64,000 bases of DNA, taken from NCBI RefSeq assembly GCF_043290135.1, contig NC_134704.1, positions 13,026,001 through 13,090,000 of the forward strand. Direction: 5' to 3'. The notes beneath the pieces are model-generated. The model did not search any database and was not told where the DNA came from. It saw nothing but the letters and a program-made list of their open reading frames with translations. Source of the stretch: Rhipicephalus microplus (lineage: Eukaryota > Arthropoda > Arachnida > Ixodida > Ixodidae). Of the stretch, positions 11,153-22,900 are shown piece after piece (the stretch's first letter is position 1; the number at the start of each line of letters is the position of its first letter). A program made the position numbers and the translations under genes.

Positions 11153-14100
11153 CTGCAAAAAAATAAAGAGAGGGATGTTATAATCAAGTTAGTATTTATA
11201 TCTCAGTCTTGCATATAGTCACAGTCTACGATGCTCACACAAGGGACTCGATTTAAATTAAACTAAGGTAGAGAAAAGTATGTTCACTTCAGTGGTCACT
11301 TTAATGACAAAATTCAGTCTTCAGGCAGGGAAGAACTCCTTCATTTGTCCTAAAGTAAGTGGAAACAAAGCTATTCCTCAAAAGCTGCTCATTACCAAAG
11401 AACCCTGAGAAACTATTGCATTTATGTCTTGCAAGGCTACTCACTTGTTCCCTGCTGTACCTGCCAGTCATAAACGAGTCTAAAAGCACTTTCCAATTAA
11501 TGTGAAAATGGGAGCAACCTTAACAAGCATCCTTGCATGGGCTTACACTTGCCTTGGCACCATAACGACCCAAGTGAGCTCCTTACGAAGACACTGTTCC
11601 AAGTACACCTATTAGGTGGCTGCCAGTTTGACAGCCACTGTTTGTGCAGACCTACCCAGAAGCTTGGCATCCAGCTTGTTTTCTGCGGTGTGTGCGAGTA
11701 GCTCTTTCAGGAAGCAGACCAGGTAGAGGAATGTGTGCTTGTGCACTTCTGGCACCATTTGAGAAACAACCTGCACAGATATGTGGTCCGGTGAGATAGT
11801 AGTACCAGTAAAAAGTGCAAGCTATATGCACTACCAATATCCATTGGTTTGATTTATTTAATTCAAAACTAGATGGAAGTCCAATACAAATATAAAATGA
11901 TTTTTGTTTTTTGGAAACCTTATTGTTTGTGCATTAACTTCATTCAATAACTCTTACAGCATTACAACGTGTACCTTACGCTGTTGAAATTGATAACATA
12001 AAAGCAGCGTAAATTTGTGGGCTATAAAGGTAAATGTTAAATGAAGAACTGTTTATTACAATTTTAATGATGCCATGAATGCTATTCTTGAATAAATTAG
12101 ACGTATGGTCAACTTCCCAAGGCAGCCCATAGACTAAATAAAAACGCTAGTAATGGGTTCAAGTTTAATTCACTATTGCCTTGGGTACATTGCACAAAAG
12201 TTTTTGCTTTCAAAGTTTATTAGAAAGTAGCTGCCGCAGCCGGGAATCAAACTTGTAACATTGCACTCAGCGGCACAATGGTATAGTCAGTATGACATCG
12301 TTTGCAAAATGTTTGTTAATGGCTAACACTAAGTACTATTTGTACCTGCTTTGTGCTTTATTTTACACAATAAAAGAATAGTGGTATAAAATTTTATATC
12401 TTGTTTTTTCTGTTGCAATTGGTAGCCAATGACTCGTCACAGCTGGGAACCTCATTTGCTAAAGTCCAGCAACCGTTGTGATATTTTTATAGCGCACAGT
12501 CACAGTTTTGGTTTCAGAGAGAGGCAGAACTTAGCAAGACTTGTTTTTAAAAACAGCTGACCAAATGAGTGCACTAAACATTTATGCACTAACAATGCAC
12601 ATTGTGTGCATATGAGCACTGTGTTGACAACAGTGGCAGAGAGCGCATGCAAGGACCGTGGCAGCAAGCCCGAACTCGAGACGTTGGTGGTGGTTCCTTT
12701 TTTGCAAAACAGGTTGATGCCAATGTTGTGCCTCTAGCAGCTTGCTTTCACATACAGCTGCATGACACACACTTGAAAATTGATATTAGGCATGTTATAG
12801 GCTATATTAGCCATTGATATATTGTAGATGTGAACGTCCACACTAATCTATTTCAAAAGTTATTGCACCTTCAACATTTTGTGCCGATGCTCCTTTAAGC
12901 ATGCCTCTAACCTCAAGAACTGTTCACTGTGACCTACTTGTTTAGAAAGAATGAAATTGTTTGAGCAATCAAGGCAACGCTGGTAGCAGGCATATGGAAC
13001 CACTGGCTCGGGCAGGGAGTCCAGAAACAGCAGGAGTGCCTCGGCCATGGAGTGTACACTGCCAGCTGAGGTGTGCATGACGCTAAGGAATGTTCATCCA
13101 CTCAAAAACTGAAAGACGCCAAGACATAATTCAAGAATTGTCGCCACCAATATACGTAGTAATTATATCTAAACATATAAGGATACGCAAGTGGCCATCC
13201 AGGCGTGCATCGAGGGCATCTCTTATTAGGTGCAGTTCCCAGCTGAGACCAGATTGCTGAAACAGGTCATCCTGGGAAACAAGAATAAAAAATAATCAGC
13301 ATAAGCAGTACCTGACAAGTAACTGATTTTGGGGGACAAATCAACTTCTAAAAATAAGTTCTGAAATGTTTTCTTTGTTTCTACATTACTGCATGTCAAA
13401 TAGCACACATACATACATTGAAATTATAATTGTAACCATGCCTAATGATTACTATCTTCAAAGCACACCAGTGGGTTGGATAATTGGTTGGCAACTACCA
13501 TGCAGCAGTTTGCAGAAAAAAAAATAATTTGCCGAGCATGCCATATTTAGCTGCCCAGTCATAACAGACCCCTTAAAGGCTTTCACTTTCAGCTAATTTG
13601 CATGCTTGCTTGCTCATTGTGTGCATTATGCAACAGAGACTTGATGCTGAGATATTGTGACTTTGAGCAATTGTGTATTATGCATGGGCTTAAAGCCATG
13701 TTAAGATGGAATAACAGGAGAAAATAATTTGGCTATAGCAGTAATCACATTCAGCTGTGACCACACACTTCCATTTATATTTGTTAACTGCGGAAGCGAA
13801 TTGCTGATAAAGATAACGCCAATGAAATGTATGCAGTGTAATTTCATTAGTACGATTCTATATAATTTTTTTTAACTGTCTACTCTCGTAACTACGGACC
13901 ATAATAATGTGGCAAAATGAGTCCGTATTATCAAAAGTCTGTAATATTCAATATTCAAACTTCGTGCACGTCGTCGCGTGGCTTTCGATTTTGCTCAGCA
14001 GTAAGGGGCAGGCTAGTTCTGCCGACACATGCTGAATACATTTGAAGGCATGGTTATGAAAGACAATCACCAGCAGCAGTTAATAACAAAACTGCAGTGT

Positions 14101-16944
14101 GAATTATAATTAATGAGCAAGTGCCATTACTGTAATAAATTAATGAAACTTCACTCCATAAATTTAATACACAGACCAAACATAGGCTGAGACATGGTCT
14201 GCTGTATCCAAAAGTGTGTTGTATGCAGGTCCATTATACTGAGTGTTGAGTGCATTATGCACTTTCTTTCCCTGGTCAAGACCCTAAAGGTGCATTGGAT
14301 TTTTATACAACAGAACTTGTTACTGAGCAAGTTGATGCATTACTTGAGAACTGGTATAGTGTAAAGCAGACGGAGACGAAGCGGAGAATGAATTGACATA
14401 CGGTTGACACTATTGTGCTTTTGTCTCAATAGTCATGACTGTGAAGTAGTATCTTTAAAACTTGTAACTTTACAATAAAGTGCACAAGGTTAAATTATAC
14501 TCCAATGGCTCATGAATAACATGCTAAGGGCAGGACACACTAGCTAAAAAATGTGCGGTGTGCACTGGAAAAATGTGTGCCCTAAAAGCTGCCATGAAGC
14601 AGGTTTTCTTGTGCCATGGGTGGGACTGGTGATCAACCGATTTAAATTGTGCTGTGTTGGGGAGGTAAATGAGTTGCAATTGAAGGAGACTAATGGAGCT
14701 GCCCCTAAATGTTTGTATTATTTAAACGGAATACTCTGCTAGGTGCTATACAGACTAAAACGCCTGCAGCCTTCTCTCCTGAGCTCACCTGGGTGAGCCC
14801 GTACTTGTGGAGGTGGTCGACCAGAAGCCAGAGCTCTTTGGGCACCTCAAAAGGCACTGCCAGGAGACCCTCTTCGCAGGGGCTCCGCTCCTGCAAAAGC
14901 CATCATAACACAAATCACCAAGTGCATATGTCATTAAACCTTATAGATATTAATCTGGAATGCAATATTCACCTAAGTACAATGACTTGTAGATATAGTA
15001 CACAGGCTATTTAGCGATTGCAGCATGTTAAATATTTCTTCTTTTTTCCTTCTTTCCAAGGAGTGTGACTAAATGCTATCACCCGACTAATGCTGAAGTT
15101 CCTCAACCTTCACTTTCTTCATTTACTGCAAACATCTGTTAATTATATTCCAATCTGCAATACGACCTGCTTCATAATACTATTTTGTACCTATTTTTTT
15201 TTCTTCCGAGTTTTAATTTATTTAGTTGATGTTTTGCATACATGCTGTGTTTGTACGTGCAACAGCATAAACAATGTGTACGTTCGCATAACTGATATAT
15301 ATATATATATATTTTTTTTAAGTGATGTACTCCACCATGCTTTGTTTTGTTGCCTGCATTTGTCCTACAATATGTATGTTGTATTTCCACCCTGCTAAGA
15401 TCCCCTATGGGAATCACAGTATCTGTAAATAAATCAAGTAAATAAACCATACAGATAAGTAGGTACTGACCACCTTGAGCAGCTGTTCTCTGCCCAGCTC
15501 CCGTACAGGGCAAGGTATACGTGCCAATGCTTCCAAAGAGCAACCATAGCAACTTGGCTCATACTCTCCGGACACAGTCACGTGATTACAGACAGTCAAG
15601 GAAAACAAACATTTACCCATACATGATGCAGTTTTTGTGCAAATATTAGGAGCTGTGCGGGCAAGTTGGCTGAGGTAAAATTCATTGATATGTGGGGTAC
15701 AACGTCCCACAGGCTGAGGAAAAAATCGGCAAGGCTGCACAAAAATGTGTTTCCATAAAACTAATGTGAGATCTCTTTCAAGTATGCATGTACGAACATG
15801 AAATGCCAGGTTCAAAGCGAATAGTGATTTGGTCTAATGACTTCAAATCAAACTATAATAGTATACATCACATATTATTAAAGAAAATTTGCATATTTTT
15901 GTAACTTGACTAAGTTGTAGAATATCTTTAAATTGAAACAAGGCATGTGCAAATGTCATTGTTTTTTATTCAATGGAAGTGGAAGCAACATTGAATGGTA
16001 CATATCACAATTACTTTCAGTAGACTGCAAGTGATGGCCTGTAAAATACATTATATTTTAAAATTTGGTATACATAGAGCATATAAGCTGATATAACAAG
16101 CTTTTAAACTTAAGAAATGATGAATCAATGTGAGGATAATATGTTCATTTAATCTTGAAGTGGCACTTTGCAGCAATGCTGTTTTCACTTGGATAGGTGT
16201 ATTCACAGTACAGCACTCCTCTACAGCAGTGAAACCACCTTTACAAGGGGTTATGTTTATTAGTTTATTATGAAAAATTAAAATTTCGAGGACTTTCAAC
16301 TCGTGTTGAAGCGAATTCGAATACCATAATATTCGTTTCAATACTCAAGGTGCTCATAGTATTCAAACACGCCTACACTCAAGTTCTCTATGCATTAAGC
16401 ACCAGGACATCCAGCCTGTCAATGTCAATAAGAGAGAACCATGTATATTTCAACTAATTACAAAATGCAAGAGAGCTCACTATATGTTATTTTACTATAT
16501 ATTTTACTATGTATTTTCACTATATGTTGAAATTATTTGTTCATAGCATTATATGTACCAATATGTTACACCTGTACAGTGTTGATTGCTCATTTTTGTC
16601 GTATACATGTTTGTATGCTTCGCTCGGATGTATTACGCAAATGCTTCCTTTTTTTTTTTAAGGCAAATACGCCAACATTTTTTGCATCTTTTGAAATAGA
16701 TTTTTTGTTGTTGTTGTTTAAGCATTAGACGTTTCGTTTTATCACACATGTACAGTGATGATTTCTTTCTTGTCATAGACCTGTTTATTTTACGCGTATG
16801 ATCCCGAATGTTTTTATGAAAGTGTTACCGCTGCTGCGATGTGTTCGGGGAGGGGGAAGGGGGGCCTGCGGCCTTGTCAAGCTGGCATCACGCCAGCTTT
16901 TTCTGTAGGTCTCTTGCATCATGTATCTTTGATGCGAAATAAAG

Positions 16945-16985
<41 letters not shown>

Positions 16986-19900
16986 ACAACTGCAACAAGA
17001 AACACCAACTGTTGTTAAGAATAGCTGCACCTGAGAAGCACAGCCCATTGCTACACAGTCGCGTTATGTGCTTGTTTGTGATAATCGAAAATTGCTTCTT
17101 AAGTTACAATGTTTATTTCACATACAAAATGGCCAGTTCACCCTAAGGACAATGGAAAAGTATGTGAAAGGATATAAAGATGTCTTTCCCACGCTCTAGG
17201 TGAAGCACTAAGATGTCTTCAAGAGTGTCTGAGGCACTGTTCAACTGCCACGCAGTTCGCTTGTCCACGCACAATTCTAGAGACACCTGGCATGTCTCCC
17301 CTGTTGAGGAAAAAATGCACAAATTAGCAAAAAAACTTTTTAAATGCACCAATTAGAAACATGATGCTGACATACTATTCGGAACAACTCCAATATGCGC
17401 TAACAAGCATGCAAAGTGTGGGCCCATCACCAAGTTATAGCTTACTTTCCCGATGATCGCACAACAAATATATCCAGGCAACAGAAAAGTGCTGCACTTG
17501 TCTCACTCTTCTGTATCCCATCCAGTACAGAACACCCCTTGTGTATGGCACAAAATCTATTGTACTTATTTTCTGTGCCCTGGTCTTCAATAATTCAAAT
17601 TATATACAGCAGCCAGCTGTATCTAAATTTGGTGGCAAAAAAAAAAAAACGCTGAACTTCCTCTTAGCACAGAGTGTGCACATTGAATGTTGGTCTCTGT
17701 GCACGCACATTCCCTCATCTGTGCTCTGTCATGGACAGTTCTGACACACTTCCTGAACAGACGTTCTGACAGTTCTTCATGAACTGTCAGCTGGTGGATG
17801 GAATGAATTTTTGCAATAATTCCCTCTACAGTGCAACAGTTTTTCATATCATTGGTATGGTCATCATCATCACCAGAAGTACAGCTCTAAAAAAAATACA
17901 TTTCCTCCAACTGCTCATTGCAGCTTTTCCTAAATAGAAAGTTCCAGAAGTTGGTTGTCATACAATATATCTCTGCAAAATATTTTTGAAGTGTCATGCG
18001 CAATTTCTTGCAAACATGTTGCTCGTACGACTCATACGTTTCAATACGCAGAGAATACTGCCAAAATCAATGTCAGTTGAGACAGGTGAGCCCAACAAAA
18101 CAACACATGCCTGCAAACAAAGGTGCTTTTTCAAGCTACTAGATGCAGCTCGAGGGCAGCACAAGCTGCACTGAAGTTGAATGAGTATGCAATGTTGCAG
18201 GGCACCTCTCCTATGAGAACAATCATACAAATAGCACAGCAGGAATCATGCCTGGCTTGATGGCTCCTGATGCTGGAATGGCCCTCAGCCACTCCTTGCA
18301 GTAGCGGCCATTGTCCAACTTTGGGCGGAAGCAAAACTCTACTGGAACCTGTGCGAGACAAAAGGATTGTCAACCAATTTACCTGTTGTGTACGGCGAAA
18401 TAAGTGAGATTACCTACCTGACCAGTATTGGCAACGGTGAGGGTTTGCACTTGGCTTTCCATAAAGTGCAGCTTTTCAAACTGCACCTGTGGAACATTTC
18501 AGAAGCAAAAAGTAGATATTGATGGCGCTATGCTTCACTCTCATGGCAATCAACACTACGCTGTGTTCGTTTGATGAATTCTATCAGCACAAGCAGAAAA
18601 CAATTACAGGCTTAAGTAATCAGAGCACTACTTTGCAATGCCACAGATCAGCACTGCAAGATATGATCATGAAATTTAAATATTTTACAATGTTTGGATG
18701 TGGAAATTTGCTGGTTTGGTGCAAGAATTTCATACAAATTTACTAATTTAAGCATACAGTGACTGAAAGTATCATGAATTCTGTACAGTTTATCAGGCAC
18801 TAGTAAATAAAAAAAGTTGCATACCTCGAGCCGGTCAACGGCCACTTGGGGGAGAAATTCATTTTCCAGCTTGTCCAGTTTTTTCATAATCTCTTCATAG
18901 ATGGTACGGTAGCGAGCAGTGTCGATTACTTTGACTCCCACCTTGAAGCAGGCACTGACCGGCTTGTGGTCACTCAGTGTGTATGACTCGTGAGAACTGT
19001 AGCGCAGCTGCTTCACGTGCGGACCCTGAAACGTTCTTGAATATCACTCAGAAGTCACCAACAAACTGTGGATAAACATTGCATATCAGACACTCAATAT
19101 TTTTACAAAGTGTGGGCAATTTCCAAGACTAATAGAAAACTCTATACTACTACTGTTAGGTAAGCAAATCTCTAGCAGATTTGTTTACCCAACATTGGGC
19201 AACCAGAACGTAGCATGGCAAAATATTAAAGTAATGTCGGCACCCCTACAGTGCACTGTGAAAATTATGAAGTTTCACTAAGAATTTCACACTTGCAGAG
19301 ATAACAATGCATAACCTCCAAAATCACACTTGTGAACCAACGCATTCTCAAAGGTCATGGACATATACTCATATTTTTGCAAATCACTACTACATAGCAC
19401 AAAGAGCTGCCGTGTTTGCTTATTCTGCTGATGATAATGTACTATTATCATCGTATTCCGCTTATTACACCCATTGTCAAGCTAATTACGAGCACGCAAC
19501 ACAGATCCACAGTGCTGTGCTTAGCTGTGCTTAGGCGCACTATTCAGCAAAACAATATAAATGCATTGCACTTTTGTGCACATCAAGAGGATGTTTCTAC
19601 AAGAACATGCACAAGGATTTTGAACAAATGGCACACAGGTTCATCTGAGACTATCATTAAAGCTTTTATCAGGGGCATAAATCCAGAAAAATCACAATTG
19701 GAGGGGGGTACACACATATCTTGCCATGGTGGCGATTTCGTTTTCATAAATGTTCCAGGTTTTATATTTACTTATATAAAAAAGTAAAATCGGGCTTTGA
19801 GGTCAAACTTGAAAATGATTATGGATTCCCAACTCACGTCATTGCACTGTTCTATTGAGTCTTTTCTGCAATCAATCAAGCAGCACTTGCTATTTTATAG

Positions 19901-22900
19901 TCACACACGGCAGAGCGATATTTAATAGCGATACACACTTAAAAAAAAAGAGGCTTCAAAAAGTTGAATGTGCTGTATTTACGTAATTGTCAAGCTAATT
20001 AGATATATGATGCCTGAGTGAAAATTTCGGGGGGAAGCACTTGCAAGGGTGTGTGTCCCCCCCCCCAAAGCTTGAGCACAAGGGGGGTCAGAACCCCCCT
20101 GACCCCCCAGGACTTACACCACTGGCTACAATGCAACGGCAATGTCATAATCAAAAAGACAAGTGCTGGCAGCACCTTGTAATACCAGAGCTATTGTCTC
20201 CTTGTCATCATATTGTCGCGAGCAAAAACAAGACCTGCAGCCAGGAGTTCACCCGAACCAGAGCAAGGAAAATGTTCTCTTCTTCTTCTTAGCCCAAAAC
20301 GGGTATCAATGGTGGCATTACCCCCTCTCCCAAGAAGCATCGGCTCGATGCTGTACATGAAGGCAAAAAAAAAAAAAAGAAAAAAAAGAAAATGAGATGA
20401 AAATTACCATGCAAGCAAAATTAATGGCGTAAGGTGGAATAACATAGTTGTTTGTGGAGCCAAGAGTTAAATGAGAAATAAGAAAAATAGGAAAGAGTGT
20501 AAGGGAGAGACGAATAAAGTCAGTCACTCACTGGTGATTCACAGCGCGAGAAGTATGGTTTCAGCCGTGAAACGTGAACGACTTCAGTTCGCGGGGTGAA
20601 ATGGGAACGTCTTGAAGTGCCTTCTAAGAGAACCTCGTATGTGACGTCGCTGAGACGTCGTACGACCTTGTAAGGGCCGAAGTAGCGGCGAAGAAGCTTT
20701 TCTGAACGGCCACGTTGTCGGATAGGGGTCCACACCCAGACTTCATCACCGGGCTTGAAAATAACTTCACGGTGACGAAGATTGTAGCGGCGTGCGTCTG
20801 CGGTTTGGTGATGTTGAATACGGTGACGAGCAATTTGACGGGCTTCTTCTGCACACTGCGCGAATTTGGTGGCATCGGTGTGGTATATTCCTAAGTTGTC
20901 GGGCAGGAGCATGGCGTCGAGCATCGTCGTGACCTCGCGACCGTGGACTAAGCGAAAAGGTGTGAAACCGGTACTTTCTTGAACAGCAGTATTATATGCA
21001 AAAGTTACGTAGGGAAGTATGGCGTCCCAGTTCTTGTGATTGATGTCCACATACATTGACAGCATGTCTGCAATCGTCTTATTGAGTCGTTCAGTCAGCA
21101 CGTTTGCTTGCGGGTGGTAAGCCGTTGTTTTACGATGTTCCGTGCCACTTAATCGCAAGACTTCCTGCAGCATCTCTGCGGTGAAAGCTGTCCCACGATC
21201 AGTTATGACGACACCTGGAGCACCGTGACGTAAGACGATGCTGTTCACGAAAAATTGGGCGACATCTGCTGCGGTTGCTTTTGGAAGCGCCTTCGTTTCA
21301 CAGTAGCGTGTTAAGTAGTCGGTAGCGACCACAATCCACCGGTTTCCAGAAAAAGACGTGGGGAATGACCCCATCAAGTCCATGCCAATCTGATGAAAGG
21401 GCGCCTTTGGTGGGCCTATTGGTTGCAGTAGTCCCGCTGGTCGTAAAGGTGGAACCTTACGTCGCTGACAGTCGCGACATGTGTGAACGTAATGCTTCAC
21501 AGTCTTTGCGAGACGTGGCCAGTAGTAGGAGCGTTGAATCCGTTGCAGCGTGCGCGTATAGCCGAGGTGTCCGGACGATGGCTCATTATGACACGCACGT
21601 AAAATGTCACCACGAAGCATAGTTGGCGCAACAAGCAGATACATAGCTTGTGTAGGATGAAAGTTCTTTTTGTAAAGCACTCCATTGCGGAAACAAAAGG
21701 AGGATAGCGAGCGTGCAAAGCTTTGAGGAGGGTGGGAATTGCGTCCTTCCAGGTAGTCAATGAGTGGAATGAGCTCCGAGTCGTGACGCTGTTGCTCAGC
21801 CAAGCGGGTTGCTGATACGGCAGAAAGAAAAGTGTCGTTGTCTTCAAGGTCAGTGTTGGCATTTTCGACCGGTGCACGTGAGAGACAGTCGGCGTCGGTG
21901 TGTTTCCGCCCAGATTTGTGGACGAAGGTGACATCCAAATCTTGTAGCTGAAGGCTCCATCGTGCTAGACGACCTGAAGGATCTTTGAGATTTGCGAGCC
22001 AACAAAGGGAATGGTGGTCGCTAACTACCCTGAATGGGCGGCCATACAAGTATGGGCGGAACTTTGTTATGGCCCAGACAACAGCGAGGCATTCCTTCTC
22101 GGTCACAGAATAGTTTTTCTCCGCTGGGGATAACGTTCTGCTCGCATAAGCGATCACGCGCTCTACGCCATTATGCCACTGAACTAATACCGCTCCTAGT
22201 CCAACGTTGCTGGCGTCAGTGTGTAATTCCGTGTCAGCGCTTTCGTCAAAATGACCCAGTACAGGCGGAGCCTGGAGGAGGTTTCGGAGGGTGTCAAACG
22301 CATGACACTGATCGGGACCCCAAACAAACGAGACACCGTCTTTTGTAAGCTTGTTGAGGGGTTCAGCAATCTTCGAAGAGTTTTTGACAAAGCGCCTGTA
22401 ATACGCACAGAGCCCCAGAAATCGGCGTAGGTCCCGCTTATTTATGGGCACGGGAAAGGCAGCAACAGCACGGGTTTTCTCCGGATCTGGGCGGATGCCG
22501 GCATGGCTCACAACGTGACCAAGAAACTTCAGTTCTTCATATCCAAAATGACATTTCTCGGGTTTGAGAGAAAGCCCCGCTGTTCTGATTGCCTGAAGTA
22601 CTGCATGAAGGCATTGGACGTGTTGTTCAAACGTGTATGCAAAGACCACGACGTCATCAAGGTAAACAAGACATGATTGCCATTTGAGCCCTGTGAGAAC
22701 CGTATCCATCATTCTTTGGAAAGTAGCTGGCGCTGAGCATAGACCGCAAGGCAACACTTGAAACTCGTACAGGCCGTCGGGAGTAACAAACGCTGTCTTT
22801 TCGCGGTCGCGTTCATCTACTGCGATTTGCCAGTAGCCGCTACGTAAATCCATGGAAGAAAAATATTTAGCGTTGCGTATACGGTCCAACGAGTCATCTA

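Larger units (their letters stand above)
15582..17175 (-). other. OCRL: OCRL intron 14, U12-type AT-AC
   Basis: The donor ATATCCTTT (17175 down) is the exact U12 AT-AC consensus. The branch site TTTTCCTTGACTG (about 15594-15606) matches the U12 branch consensus, with the branch A 14 bases before the end. The intron ends AATCAC. No AG acceptor exists that would fit the conserved exon 15 start. The phase-0 join gives [17 protein letters not shown], the conserved ASH end. A hAT-type MITE (15783-16375) and a LINE 3' fragment lie inside. Confidence 0.9.

Noticed and set aside
16947..16984. CRISPR-like or satellite array
   Set aside because: A simple (ATT)n run at a LINE-like 3' end; CRISPR arrays are not expected in animal DNA.
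22034..22348. Plus-strand frames across 20.5-24.9 kb
   Set aside because: Shadows of the minus-strand gypsy pol frame, with no domain of their own.
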